Shown here one piece after another: positions 41,852-50,698 of a stretch of DNA of 64,000 nt (position 1 is its first letter; each line of letters begins with the position of its first letter). Both the position numbers and the translations under genes were made by a program. Source of the stretch: Pseudorhodoplanes sp049324435 (GTDB lineage: Bacteria; Pseudomonadota; Alphaproteobacteria; Rhizobiales; Xanthobacteraceae); contig JBMOOQ010000040.1 in the NCBI GenBank assembly GCA_049324435.1, forward strand, positions 1 through 64,000. The letters are read 5' to 3'. The notes under the pieces are model-generated. The model was not told the DNA's origin. It saw nothing but the letters and a program-made list of their open reading frames with translations, and did no database searches.

Positions 41852-41980
41852 CGGCGTAACGCTTTCGACTGGCAGACACGAGTTCGCTTCCGGGCCCGCA
41901 GCGATGCGGGCCCTTTGGCGTCTCGTCGTTGCCGGAACAGGCCTCAGCCTGTCTCGATACGCCTGATGGTGTTGCAGCCG

Positions 41981-42211
41981 CTATTTCGGCGCCGGAGCAA
42001 TGATCGACCAGACCGGCCGGCCGAGCACCGCATCGAGCTGGGTCGTGAAATCGCGCAGCGCCGCGGGCGCCTGGTCGCTGTAGCCATAGACCATCAGCAC
42101 AAACAGCAGCGGCGGGATCGCCGCAAGCCACAGGATCGTACGGATCATGTAGGCGCGGTGTTCCGCGGCCTGCTTTGGATTGCGGTAGTTTGGCGGCGGA
42201 TAGTGGCTCAT
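41981..42211 (-). CDS. Small single-pass membrane protein
   Basis: A 76-residue protein with one clear membrane helix (ILWLAAIPPLLFVLMVYGY, about residues 25-44), a polar Asn/Pro-rich N-terminus and a C-terminal periplasmic or cytoplasmic stretch. No strong ribosome-binding site is present before the ATG at 42211. The hydrophobic pattern is coherent and makes it likely real. It is divergent from the frameshifted gene that starts at 42238, leaving only 26 bp between starts. Confidence 0.6.
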   Translation of the reverse strand: MSHYPPPNYRNPKQAAEHRAYMIRTILWLAAIPPLLFVLMVYGYSDQAPAALRDFTTQLDAVLGRPVWSIIAPAPK

Positions 42212-42237
42212 GGTTCAACGGGTCGCGGGAGCGGTTC

Positions 42238-42796
42238 ATGGACAATCTGATCGACGATTTGACCTGGAAAATGCGCGAACTGGAAGCGCAAATGGACGCG
42301 CATATCGCCCAGCGCCGTGCCGAATTGCGGGTCGGCATGGAGCGCGGCCGGGTCGTGTTCGAAGAGGAGGTGCTGCGCCGCCACCGCGAGCAGAAACGGC
42401 GCTCCTGTCCTATATCACGGCGCCGGTCATCTACGCGATGATCGTGCCGCTGCTGCTGCTCGACCTGTTTGTGTCCGTCTACCAGATTTCTGTTTTCCGG
42501 TCTACGGCATCCCCAGGGTGCGGCGTGCGGACTATTTCGTTTTTGATCGTCACCACCTTGCTTATCTGAATGCGCTCGAAAAGCTCAATTGCGCCTATTG
42601 GCCCTACGCCAATTGCCTGATCGCCTATGTCCGCGAGATCGCGGCGCGCACCGAGCAATATTGGTGTCCGATCAAGCATGCGCGCCGGGTGATCGGTACC
42701 CACGCGCGCTATGCCGCCTTCGGCGATTATGGCGATGCCGAAGGCTACCACAAAAGGCTGGCTAAACTGCGCGAGGACCTGTCAAAGGAGGCGTGA
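42238..42796 (+). pseudogene. Small membrane-protein gene with two frameshifts
   Basis: The reading passes through three frames. MDNLIDDLTWKMRELEAQMD to about 42395 is in one frame; ALLSYITAPVIYAMIVPLLL to about 42490 in a second; CFPVYGIPRVRRADYFVFDR to SKEA at 42796 in the third. Joined, these give one coherent protein of about 186 residues: coiled-coil start, membrane helix, Cys-rich C-terminal domain (NCAYWPYANC, YWCPIKHARR). Each break is explained by loss of one base in a short run (AAAA to AAA near 42393, TTTT to TTT near 42490). It is a pseudogene or a sequencing artefact. Confidence 0.75.
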
Positions 42797-43046
42797 GTGT
42801 TTCAGGCCCTTGGGCCTTCGCTAGCGGCCCGGCAGAGCTGTCGCTCTCCCTGAGCCAGAGCGATGGGCGATCAGGCCGGCCCGCGAGGGCTGTATCGGGG
42901 GGCGCTTTGAAATCGCGGCGCGCCGCCTGTGCCCGGTCGCTGAGAACTCCGAACGCAACTGACCGGTTGTTGATCGCGCTCCAGCAGAGGCGCCTTGACT
43001 CGACGGGCGGCGCAGCCGAAGAGGCAGCGGGAGGCCTTATGTCGCT

Positions 43047-43586
43047 ATGGATACCTCGAACGTATCTCGCCTTCTCACCCGCGTCGGTCTTGGCGACCGG
43101 GCGGCCTTCCGCGAGCTCTATGGTGCAACTTCCGCGAAACTGTTTGGCGTCTGTCTTCGTGTCTTGAAGAACAGAACGGATGCCGAGGATGTGCTGCAGG
43201 AGGTCTACATCAAGATTTGGAACAGCGCCTCGGCCTATCAGGTTTCGGAGTACAGCCCGATGACCTGGCTGATAACCATTGCCCGAAATCAATCCATCGA
43301 TCGCCTGCGTTCCCGCCGGTCAGATGCAGCAGACTTGTCCGCAGCCGAAAATTTGGCGGATACCAAGCCGACACCGGAACAATCCGCCGTGCGTGCGGGC
43401 GAGACAGACCGGCTACGCCAATGCCTCGATCAGCTGGCGCCCGATCGCGCCAAAGCGGTGAAGGCAGTCTATCTTGAAGGGTATAGTTATCAGGAGATGG
43501 CGGACCGGCTCAATCAGCCGATCAACACCGTACGTACGTGGCTGCGCCGGAGTCTGATCAGTCTCAGGGAGTGCTTGTCGTCATGA
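43047..43586 (+). CDS. ECF RNA polymerase sigma factor (SigK-like)
   Basis: A 179-residue extracytoplasmic-function sigma factor. Region 2 spans about 20-90 with DAEDVLQEVYIKIWN and PMTWLITIARNQSIDRLRSR. Region 4 spans about 120-175 with LEGYSYQEMADRLNQPINTV and RTWLRRSLISLRECL. The ATG at 43047 is used; the GGGAGG upstream is 14 nt away, so spacing is loose. Its stop overlaps the anti-sigma start (ATGA). With the fasciclin and redox genes downstream, the arrangement resembles the actinobacterial SigK-RskA-MPT70/83 locus. Confidence 0.92.
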   Translation: MDTSNVSRLLTRVGLGDRAAFRELYGATSAKLFGVCLRVLKNRTDAEDVLQEVYIKIWNSASAYQVSEYSPMTWLITIARNQSIDRLRSRRSDAADLSAAENLADTKPTPEQSAVRAGETDRLRQCLDQLAPDRAKAVKAVYLEGYSYQEMADRLNQPINTVRTWLRRSLISLRECLSS

Positions 43587-44275
43587 CCGAGCGCCCTTTC
43601 AAACCTGAAGATGAAAATAGCTTGCTGGCAGCGGAATTTGCGCTTGGCTTGCTGGAGGGCTCCGCGCGCGAAGACTTCGCAAGACGTGTAGCGGCCGATC
43701 CCGCGCTTGCAGCCGAGGTGCGTTACTGGGACGAACATTTTGCCGGGCTTGCAGATGACCTCATGGCCGTTGCCCCACCGGCAAGGGTTCAGGCTCAACT
43801 CGAACGCCGCCTGTTTGCCGCCCCGGAACGGGCATCGATCTGGAACAGCCTCAGCCTCTGGCGCGGAGTCGCTATCGCCGCATTGATCGTGCTCGCCGTG
43901 ATCGCCGGCTGGAGCCTTCGAACCATTCCGAGCGGCTCAAACGAAACTCTTGTAGCCCAGGTGGCCGGAGCAGGGAGCCCGTTGAACCTGGTCGCCCTTT
44001 ACAATGATGCAACAGGCGAATTGCGTCTCAATCGTACCGCGGGCTCGCCCTCGGCCGGCCGCAGCTTCGAGCTTTGGGTCATCGTCGGTAACCAGCCACC
44101 GGTCTCGCTCGGCGTTCTGCCCGCGGACACGCTGACTCGTCTCGTCGTGCCCGAAGACTTGCGAAACAAGCTGAAGGACAGCGTCCTCGCTGTAAGCGAC
44201 GAACCTGCAGGCGGATCGCCGACCGGTGCTCCGACCGGCGCGGTCGTAGGTTCAGGCCGGCTGACTGCGGTCTGA
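43583..44275 (+). CDS. Anti-sigma factor, RskA type
   Basis: A 230-residue membrane-anchored anti-sigma factor. The cytoplasmic N-terminal domain (LLAAEFALGLLEGSAREDFA, then WDEHFAGLADDL) binds the sigma factor. One membrane helix lies near residues 92-112 (GVAIAALIVLAVIAGW). The C-terminal RskA domain follows outside, with FELWVIVGNQPPVSLGVLP. It starts at 43583 overlapping the sigma gene by 4 nt, so both are made together. Regulated proteolysis of RskA-type anchors releases the sigma factor in related systems. Confidence 0.9.
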   Translation: MTERPFKPEDENSLLAAEFALGLLEGSAREDFARRVAADPALAAEVRYWDEHFAGLADDLMAVAPPARVQAQLERRLFAAPERASIWNSLSLWRGVAIAALIVLAVIAGWSLRTIPSGSNETLVAQVAGAGSPLNLVALYNDATGELRLNRTAGSPSAGRSFELWVIVGNQPPVSLGVLPADTLTRLVVPEDLRNKLKDSVLAVSDEPAGGSPTGAPTGAVVGSGRLTAV

Positions 44276-44382
44276 ACGGCGATCCAGATTTTCCTCACGA
44301 CAGCTGAAACTTTTTTGGCGCGTGCTCCGTGACTGCTCCTGTCCCGCCCCCGGGATAGAAACAAGACCCAACGGAGTGATCT

Positions 44383-44934
44383 ATGACTAGCATCCGCAAT
44401 TTCGGTATCGCCGCCTTGCTGCTCGCCGGTACCGCAATGGCCAATGCCGCGAACCCCAACGTCGGCGGCGCCCCGATGTTCGAAAACAAGAACATCATTG
44501 AGAATGCGGTGAATTCAAAGGACCACACCACCTTGGTTGCGGCCGTCAAGGCGGCAGGCCTCGTCGAGACGCTGCAAGGCAAAGGCCCGTTTACTGTACT
44601 CGCTCCTGTCAACAGCGCGTTTGCCGCTCTGCCGGCCGGCACCGTCGAAACGCTTCTGAAGCCGGAAAACAAGGGTCAGCTCACGAAGATCCTGACCTGC
44701 CATGTCATATCGGCCAATGCACTCAGCAGTGCGATCACCAAGATGGTGGCTGACGACGGCGGCGCGCACAAGGTCAAGACGGTCGGTGGCTGCATGCTCA
44801 CTCTCTCCACCAAAAACGGCAAAGTGCTGATCAAAGATGAGGCCGGCAATACGGCGACTGTGACCATTGCAGACGTCAAGCAATCGAACGGCGTCATTCA
44901 TGTGATCGACAAGGTTCTTCTGCCCAAAAGCTGA
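44383..44934 (+). CDS. Fasciclin (FAS1) domain protein
   Basis: A 183-residue exported protein. Signal peptide residues 1-22 (AMANAAN). The single FAS1 domain includes NIIENAVNSKDHTTLVAAVK, GPFTVLAPVNSAFAALPAG and TCHVISANA, and ends with NGVIHVIDKVLLP. FAS1 proteins act in adhesion or envelope integrity; in Mycobacterium the MPT70/83 FAS1 proteins are the main SigK targets. The 107-bp gap upstream may hold its own promoter. Two cysteines (TCHV, GGCML) could form a disulfide. Confidence 0.93.
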   Translation: MTSIRNFGIAALLLAGTAMANAANPNVGGAPMFENKNIIENAVNSKDHTTLVAAVKAAGLVETLQGKGPFTVLAPVNSAFAALPAGTVETLLKPENKGQLTKILTCHVISANALSSAITKMVADDGGAHKVKTVGGCMLTLSTKNGKVLIKDEAGNTATVTIADVKQSNGVIHVIDKVLLPKS

Positions 44935-45000
44935 CTTTGGTCAAACGCGTGCATCTCTCCGGCCGATCCGGAGAGATGCCACTTTTCCCAGTTTAGTGAC

Positions 45001-45726
45001 ATGACCAACATCGCATACCGGCCGGGACGCTTGATCCGCCGCCAGAAGCTTGCAACCCGCGTCACACACTGGATCTGGGCGGTTAGCCTGTTCTTCTTGC
45101 TGCCAACGGGCCTGCAGATCTTCAATGCACACCCAATTCTGTATCTGGGCGATCAGTCGGGTTTCGCCTTCGACAACGCAGTTCTTAGGCTCGGCGAATT
45201 TCCGGGCTGGGCGACAATCCCCTCGTCGCGGGACCTTGCGACGGGCCGTGTGGTCCACTTCTTCTTTGCCTGGGTTTTTGTCCTGAACGTGCTGATATTT
45301 TTCGCGATTTCCTGGAGCAACCGGCATCTGCAGAAGGATCTTATTCCAAATGCCAAAGACGCCCGGAACTTCATGCAAGACGTGCGCGATCATGTGACTC
45401 TCAAACTCGTCCACAGCGTCCGTTACTCGCCATTACAGAAGCTTGCATATGCCGGTGTACTGTTTGTGCTCTTTCCTCTCATTATCGCGACTGGATTGTG
45501 CATGTCGCCCGGCATGAATGCCGCTCTGCCGTGGTTGCCCGAGCTGTTCGGCGGCCGGCAAACCGCCCGCACCATCCACTTTGCCGTCGCAGCGTTACTC
45601 GTCGCCTTCTTCGCCGTCCATTTGGCCATGATCCTACTGGCCGGTCCGGTCAACGAATTGCGGTCAATCGTCACCGGCAAATACCGACTTTCGGCGCATA
45701 CGAGCAAGGGGCGGCCCGATGTCTAA
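45001..45726 (+). CDS. Cytochrome b561-type membrane protein
   Basis: A 241-residue membrane protein with four to five helices and the histidines expected to ligate haem b: THWIWAV, VVHFFFAWVFV, KLVHSVRY, and a double set in IHFAVAALLVAFFAVH. It belongs to the prokaryotic cytochrome b561/thiosulfate-reductase-b group and should move electrons between quinone and the molybdoenzyme encoded next, whose start overlaps its end by 8 nt. It starts 66 bp after the fasciclin gene. Confidence 0.9.
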   Translation: MTNIAYRPGRLIRRQKLATRVTHWIWAVSLFFLLPTGLQIFNAHPILYLGDQSGFAFDNAVLRLGEFPGWATIPSSRDLATGRVVHFFFAWVFVLNVLIFFAISWSNRHLQKDLIPNAKDARNFMQDVRDHVTLKLVHSVRYSPLQKLAYAGVLFVLFPLIIATGLCMSPGMNAALPWLPELFGGRQTARTIHFAVAALLVAFFAVHLAMILLAGPVNELRSIVTGKYRLSAHTSKGRPDV

Positions 45727-46510
45727 GCTCATCATGTCGCGCCGTGCGCTGTTGCGGGCAGGTCTTGCTTCGGCCGCCGCACTTCCGCTGACTGGCTGCA
45801 AGGCCTTCGACTTCCTACGCGATCGGGATAATGCGATGCGCCGTTTTTTGGTGCGAATGAACAGCCTTACATACAGAGCGCAGCGCCTGATGTTGTTCGC
45901 CGATCAGCTGGCGCCGGAGTTTAGCGAGGCTGACATCCGCCAGAGCCAGTTCGCCAATGGTTCAACCGATCCTACTACCGCAGAATATGTCAGCCTGCGG
46001 GAAAACAATTTCGCTTCATACCGGTTGCAGGTTGACGGCCTCGTCCATCGGCCGACTGAATTTACGCTTGCAGATTTGCGCAATCTTCCGGCGCGAACGC
46101 AGATCACGCGGCACGATTGCGTTGAAGGCTGGAGCTGCATCGCCAAATGGCAAGGCGTCCCTCTGCGCGAAATCCTTGACCGTGTCGGGGTGAGGCCTGA
46201 GGCGCGCTTCGTCATGTTTCATTGCTTCGACGCCATCGAACGCACGCTCAGCGGCGAGGTCTTCTATTACGAGTCGATCGATCTGATTGACGCACGTCAT
46301 CCGCAAACAATTTTGGCCTATGCCATGAACGACAGGCCGCTCCCTGTCGCCAATGGTGCGCCGCTTCGCGTGCGGGTCGAGCGCCAGCTCGGCTACAAGA
46401 TGGCGAAATATATCTCCCGGATCGAGATGATCTCAGACTTCGGCCGCATCGGCGATGGACGCGGCAGTTACTGGGCTGATCGAGGCTACGAGTGGTTCGC
46501 CGGAATCTGA
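45719..46510 (+). CDS. Sulfite-oxidase-family molybdopterin oxidoreductase, Tat and lipobox
   Basis: A 263-residue molybdoenzyme with SUOX/MsrP-like fold. The N-terminus has a Tat motif SRRALLRAG and a lipobox-like LTGC (Cys27), so it may be exported folded and lipid-anchored. The molybdenum-ligand cysteine is most likely C134 in RHDCVEGWSCIAKW, which parallels RCVEAW of MsrP (YedY). The reaction is unknown; relatives reduce methionine sulfoxide or oxidise sulfite. The overlap with the cytochrome b gene indicates a membrane complex, with the cytochrome as electron partner. Confidence 0.9.
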   Translation: MSKLIMSRRALLRAGLASAAALPLTGCKAFDFLRDRDNAMRRFLVRMNSLTYRAQRLMLFADQLAPEFSEADIRQSQFANGSTDPTTAEYVSLRENNFASYRLQVDGLVHRPTEFTLADLRNLPARTQITRHDCVEGWSCIAKWQGVPLREILDRVGVRPEARFVMFHCFDAIERTLSGEVFYYESIDLIDARHPQTILAYAMNDRPLPVANGAPLRVRVERQLGYKMAKYISRIEMISDFGRIGDGRGSYWADRGYEWFAGI

Positions 46511-46584
46511 TGGCGGTCGACGCAACCGGCAGTTCCATTACACCGCCTTCTTTGCCGGTACGCTTCAAGGAGATCCGAACGCGG

Positions 46585-47433
46585 CTAGCGGCCGGGCAGC
46601 ACCAGGATTTTCGGCTTTCCCGGCAATGTGGTCTTGGAGATCACGACCGACGGCGTATCGGAGAATTCCACGTCGAATTTCTCGCGCATCCGGTCGAGAA
46701 AGCGATTGAGCGTGAAGACACTGAAATAATGCATCGGGATCATGAGCGGCGCCTTCAGCCCTTCCAGCACCTCGACCATGCCATCAATGTCGAGCGTGTA
46801 GCTGCCGTCGACCGGAACCATCACGGCATCGATCCGGCCGATATCGTTCAATTGCTGCTGGTTCAGCGTGTGATGCAGGTGGCCGAGATGGGCGATGCAC
46901 ATGTTGGCGATCTCGAACACGAAGATCGAATTGCCGTGCCGCTCGGTGCCACCGCCATAGTCGCGGATGTTGGTCGGCACGTTGCGCACGCGCACGTCCT
47001 TCACCTGCACATCGTGGCGCATCGGCTTGCCGCGCTCCTCCGCCCAGCCGCGCAGCACATGCGCAATGCCGGGATCGGGGTTGTCTGTGTAATGCGTCGA
47101 GTGCGCACGGTTCATGGTGACGATATCGGGCAGCACCGGCGGCCGCACATAATCGTTGTAGTCGGTAGCGATCCGCACGATCCGCGGGCTCTCGATCAGG
47201 AAAGTCGAATGGCCGACATAGGTGATGCGCACCTGATCGGACTGGAGCTGTGTCACGCGAAACGCGGCCGGAATGACCCGCGGGCGGCCCGACGCGACGA
47301 GACCAGGACAGTTCTCCTGCATTTCGAGCTTGGGGGAGGGCGCCTGAACGCGCTCGAAAGCTGCGGCGCGGTCGCCCGCAAGACACAGGGCGGCGAAGAT
47401 TGCCAAGCCCGGAAGGCCCAAGGACATCCGCAT
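46585..47433 (-). CDS. Exported MBL-fold hydrolase (UlaG-like)
   Basis: A 282-residue protein with a signal peptide (residues 1-24, DRAAAFERV) and a metallo-beta-lactamase fold of the UlaG/lactonase-like group. Metal-site segments are YVGHSTFLIES, MNRAHSTHYTDNPD, HLGHLHHTL, VPVDGSYTLD and IPMHYFS. The Asp-His core of a classical HxHxDH is replaced by AHSTHYTD, so the site differs from lactamases. The 3' end lies 74 bp from the convergent molybdoenzyme stop. Substrate unknown. Confidence 0.85.
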   Translation of the reverse strand: MRMSLGLPGLAIFAALCLAGDRAAAFERVQAPSPKLEMQENCPGLVASGRPRVIPAAFRVTQLQSDQVRITYVGHSTFLIESPRIVRIATDYNDYVRPPVLPDIVTMNRAHSTHYTDNPDPGIAHVLRGWAEERGKPMRHDVQVKDVRVRNVPTNIRDYGGGTERHGNSIFVFEIANMCIAHLGHLHHTLNQQQLNDIGRIDAVMVPVDGSYTLDIDGMVEVLEGLKAPLMIPMHYFSVFTLNRFLDRMREKFDVEFSDTPSVVISKTTLPGKPKILVLPGR

Positions 47434-47528
47434 TAACTGGCTCCCTTGCTGCGCCGACTATGACATGGCGGAGCCGAGCCGAACAATTCACCTGAACGTG
47501 CAGTTCTACCGCAAGCTGCCCAACAAAA

Positions 47529-47555
47529 AAGCGGCGCCAAAACCCGGCGCCGCTT
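47529..47555 (-). terminator. Intrinsic terminator of the coiled-coil membrane protein gene
   Basis: AAGCGGCGCC and GGCGCCGCTT form a perfect 10-bp stem with a 7-nt loop. On the minus strand a run of T residues follows (complement of AAAAAA at 47525-47530). It lies 23 nt after the stop of the gene at 47579. Confidence 0.9.
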
Positions 47556-47578
47556 CACAAACCTTAGGCGTGGACGTG

Positions 47579-48349
47579 TCAGCGCTGCGACACAATGAAG
47601 CCTTTTGGAGTCACCACCACCCAGCGTCCGTCCTGACGGCGGATGGTTTCGACCCGGCCGAGACCTGGCAGATTGGCGCCCGGCACCACCTCGAACAGGC
47701 CCATGCGATCGTTTTCGACCATGGCGCCGCCGCGGAACACCTCACGCAGCACCCAGCCATTGACGACGGCCGGACGGTCCTGCTGCTTCGGCGCGATCGA
47801 GCCGGTGATGTCCGGTGCCTGCGCCTGCAACTGCGTCTGCGCCGCTGCGGCGGTGCGCTTGTCGAGACGCTCCAGCATCTCGGACAGCTTGGCGATACGT
47901 TGCGCGGGTTCGGTCTGCGCCCTCTCGGCGCGGTCGACACGCTCGGCGATCTTCGCCATCTGCGCGTTGGCGGATTTGGTACTGCTTTCGATGCTCGCTT
48001 TCAGCGAAGCGACATCGCCTGAAAGCTGCTGAATCGCGCTGCGGAGCGCATTGACTTCGATGGTTCGCGCATCGCCTGCAGCAGCCTGCGGCTTTGCCAG
48101 CGCAAAGGCTGCGGCCGCTCCGACCGCAGAGCCGGCTGCAGCGGACACCGCGATCGCAATCGCGATCACGGCGGCGCGGCTGAACCGCTGTTGCGCGGCG
48201 GGCACGTAGAGGATCGGCGCCTTGTCGTCATCAAGCTTGCGATGGCGCGGCTCGATCCGCTCGACCTTGACCTCGGGAGCGCCCGCTTCCGTCGCTCCGA
48301 TTTCTGGTTTCGCCGGCTCGGCAGCGCCGGACTCATCGACTGGACCCAT
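47579..48349 (-). CDS. Membrane-anchored coiled-coil envelope protein
   Basis: A 256-residue Rhizobiales-type protein. A charged cytoplasmic N-terminus (1-55) leads to a membrane helix near residues 58-83 (AAVIAIAIAVSAAAGSAVGA). A coiled-coil stretch follows (about 95-165, INALRS..LSGDVASLKA..SEMLERLD), then a compact C-terminal domain with GWVLREVFRGGAMVEN and LPGLGRVETIRRQDGRWVVV. The C-terminal block is conserved in related hypothetical proteins as far as I recall; no function is assigned. It has its own terminator. Confidence 0.78.
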   Translation of the reverse strand: MGPVDESGAAEPAKPEIGATEAGAPEVKVERIEPRHRKLDDDKAPILYVPAAQQRFSRAAVIAIAIAVSAAAGSAVGAAAAFALAKPQAAAGDARTIEVNALRSAIQQLSGDVASLKASIESSTKSANAQMAKIAERVDRAERAQTEPAQRIAKLSEMLERLDKRTAAAAQTQLQAQAPDITGSIAPKQQDRPAVVNGWVLREVFRGGAMVENDRMGLFEVVPGANLPGLGRVETIRRQDGRWVVVTPKGFIVSQR

Positions 48350-48501
48350 GGCGGGTACACTCCGGTAAGTGATCCTTCACCAACCGGTAACCAACCGCAC
48401 TTACGAAAAAGTTAAACTTTTAAGGGCTCGCGCCGACGTGATCGGGCGCCATAGTGGTAAATGCAATCCTAACGCGCTGGCGTCGTCGCCCGCGCATTCG
48501 T

Positions 48502-49113
48502 TCACTGCATCAGCATCCGCGGTGAGAAGCCCGGACCGGTTTTGCCATAGGTGCCGGGCGTGTCCTTACCGCAGCGGAACGCGCGCGCCTTTTCATCGGC
48601 GACCTTCCGCGCCAGCGCGTTCGCGTCCGGATTGGCGCGGCCGTCGACATAGCCGGCATGGCACACGCCACCCGGATCGAGCCGCGTGATCACCAGCACC
48701 TGCCGGCGCACCACATCGCCGTCGGGGTTCGGCTCTTCCTTCGGCACCGTGGTGGACCAGCGCATGATCGCGGCGAAGGGGCGCTTCTTGCCGTCCGGCA
48801 GTGTCTCGATCCGCCACTCGACGACATCGCCATGCCCGTTGAACGACATCAGCGACTCGCGATTGGCAAGCTCCTTTCGCGCGTTGCGGCCATAGCTCAC
48901 GAAAGAGCGCTGGTCGCCGCCCGAGATATAGATCGGGATGCCCGCATGGCCCTTGCAGAGCCACGAGCCGTAATCCTCGGCGATGCGGCCGGGCGTATGC
49001 TTGCAGGCCTTCAGGTCGATCTTTGTGTAAGCATGCTCGACAGCTTGCGCAGCAGCGCAGGGCAGACCCGCCACACAGGTGGCAGCAACAGCAAGAGCAA
49101 AAAGCCGGATCAT
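48502..49113 (-). CDS. Exported hypothetical protein, Cys-containing
   Basis: A 203-residue protein with a signal peptide (residues 1-23, CAAAQAVEH). The mature part contains cysteines in LKACKH, WLCKGH, GVCHAG and FRCGKD, so two disulfides are likely, plus a beta-rich centre (YISGGDQRSFVSYGRNARKE). No family recognised; similar secreted proteins seem common in Rhizobiales. It is monocistronic between the coiled-coil protein gene and folD. Confidence 0.75.
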   Translation of the reverse strand: MIRLFALAVAATCVAGLPCAAAQAVEHAYTKIDLKACKHTPGRIAEDYGSWLCKGHAGIPIYISGGDQRSFVSYGRNARKELANRESLMSFNGHGDVVEWRIETLPDGKKRPFAAIMRWSTTVPKEEPNPDGDVVRRQVLVITRLDPGGVCHAGYVDGRANPDANALARKVADEKARAFRCGKDTPGTYGKTGPGFSPRMLMQ

Positions 49114-49170
49114 CGCATCACCTTAACACGCACGGATATATCCGTCGCGCGCGAGGCGATGCCGGTTCAA

Positions 49171-50055
49171 TCAGACCTTCGGTTCCGGCAGGCCCGCCGA
49201 TGCACAGGCGGCGCGCAGCGTGTTGAGGATCACGCAGGCGATGGTCATCGGCCCGACGCCGCCCGGCACCGGCGTCACCGCGCCGGCGACCTCGAGCGCT
49301 TCCTTGTAGTTCACGTCGCCGACGAGCCGCGTCTTGCCGCCTTCGCCGGGCACCCGGTTGATTCCGACATCGATCACGGTCGCGCCCGGCTTGATCCAAT
49401 CGCCCCGCACCATTTCCGGCCGCCCGACCGCCGCGAACAGGAGATCGGCGCGCCGGCACACATCCTTCAGATCCTTGGTTTTGGAATGCGCCACCGTCAC
49501 GGTGCAATTCTCCGCCAGCAGCAATTGCGCGAGCGGCTTGCCGACGATATTGGAGCGGCCGATCACCACCGCATCCATCCCCGAAAGCGACGGATTGATT
49601 TTCTTCGCCAGGATCACGCTGCCGACCGGCGTGCAGGGCACCAGCGCCCGCTGGCCAGTCGCGAGCCGTCCGGCATTGACCGGATGGAAGCCGTCGACGT
49701 CCTTGCCCGGATCGATGGCGTTCAGGATGAGCGTGGAGTCGATCTGCGGCGGCAGCGGCAATTGCACCAGAATGCCGTGCACGCTCTTGTCGGCATTGAG
49801 CTGCTCGATCAGCTTCAGGAGATCGGCTTGCGAGGTATCGGCCGGCAGCTTGTGATCGAAGGATTTCATGCCGGCTTCGGTGACCGCCTTCGATTTCGAC
49901 TTCACATAGACTTCGCTGGCCGGATCGTTGCCGACCAGCACGACCGCGAGGCCCGGCACGATGCCGTGATCTTTCGCAAGCTGTGCCGCCGCTTTTGCGA
50001 TGTTGCCGCGCAGCTCCTGCGCGATCGCCTTTCCGTCGATGATAGTCGCAGTCAT
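49171..50055 (-). CDS. folD: Methylenetetrahydrofolate dehydrogenase/cyclohydrolase
   Basis: A 294-residue bifunctional enzyme of one-carbon metabolism. The catalytic Lys lies in YVKSKSKAVTEAGM, VQLPLPPQID is the signature before the NADP domain, GRSNIVGKPLAQLLL binds NADP, and PVPGGVGPMTIA is the C-terminal signature. It directly follows the DUF167 gene with no spacer (stop next to start), in a YggT-DUF167-FolD run. Confidence 0.96.
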   Translation of the reverse strand: MTATIIDGKAIAQELRGNIAKAAAQLAKDHGIVPGLAVVLVGNDPASEVYVKSKSKAVTEAGMKSFDHKLPADTSQADLLKLIEQLNADKSVHGILVQLPLPPQIDSTLILNAIDPGKDVDGFHPVNAGRLATGQRALVPCTPVGSVILAKKINPSLSGMDAVVIGRSNIVGKPLAQLLLAENCTVTVAHSKTKDLKDVCRRADLLFAAVGRPEMVRGDWIKPGATVIDVGINRVPGEGGKTRLVGDVNYKEALEVAGAVTPVPGGVGPMTIACVILNTLRAACASAGLPEPKV

Positions 50056-50391
50056 TCAGAGATCACCCACAAGCCGTTCCAGCCGCGCCGCGAGTGCAGC
50101 ACCGTCGCCGTCGATGACGATGCGCTTGATGCGTGCGCTTTCGCCGGCCGCCAATGTCACTGTGCGGCGCGGCACGTCAAGCATCTTTGCAAGCAATGAA
50201 ATCAGCGCGGCATTGGCTTCGCCGTCAGTGGGCGCTGCCCGCACGCGCGCTTTCAGAACGACGCGCCCATCGGACAGCGTTTCGATCCCATCGATCGCGT
50301 CGCGCCCACCCTTCGGGGTCAGCCGGATCGCGATAGAAAGTCCCGATGGCGTAACGGTCCAGGGCACGGCAGACGGGCGCTCCAACGCCAC
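50056..50391 (-). CDS. DUF167 (YggU-like) protein
   Basis: A 111-residue protein with the DUF167 core: IRLTPKGGRDAIDGI, VLKARVRAAPTDGEANAALI, LAKMLDVPRRTVTLAAGESA and RIKRIVIDG. It is encoded between yggT and folD, 16 nt after the former and abutting the latter. Function is unknown in the family despite wide conservation next to yggT. Confidence 0.92.
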   Translation of the reverse strand: MALERPSAVPWTVTPSGLSIAIRLTPKGGRDAIDGIETLSDGRVVLKARVRAAPTDGEANAALISLLAKMLDVPRRTVTLAAGESARIKRIVIDGDGAALAARLERLVGDL

Positions 50392-50407
50392 TGCCCAACT
50401 GGAGACG

Positions 50408-50698
50408 TCAGAACACGTTGGGATAGATGTAGCGCGTGATCACGCTCTGCAGGAAGATGATGATCAGGATCACGATCACCGGCGAGATGTCGATGCCGCC
50501 GAGATTGGGCATGATGTTGCGGATCGGCCGCAGCACGGGCTCGGTGATGCGCCACAGGAAATCGCCGACCATCGCCACGAACTGGTTGCGCGTGTTGACC
50601 ACGTTGAAGGCAATCAGCCAGGACAGGATCGCGGACGCGATCAGGAGCCAGATATAGAGCTGCAGGACGATCAGGATGACATCGAGGAGCGCGCGCAT
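50408..50698 (-). CDS. YggT family membrane protein
   Basis: A 96-residue protein with two membrane helices (ILIVLQLYIWLLIASAILSW and VIVILIIIFLQSVI) and between them the family motif FLWRITEPVLRPIRNIMPN. The ATG at 50698 (MRALLDVILI) is chosen over an earlier start because the family begins at the first helix. YggT proteins influence osmotic or division-related membrane functions. First gene of the yggT-DUF167-folD operon. Confidence 0.92.
   Translation of the reverse strand: MRALLDVILIVLQLYIWLLIASAILSWLIAFNVVNTRNQFVAMVGDFLWRITEPVLRPIRNIMPNLGGIDISPVIVILIIIFLQSVITRYIYPNVF

Noticed and set aside
44276..44382. ECF promoter before the fasciclin gene
   Set aside because: A TGAAAC...CCGTGA pattern is visible, but I could not find the same pair upstream of the sigma gene, so it is not supported as a shared autoregulated promoter.
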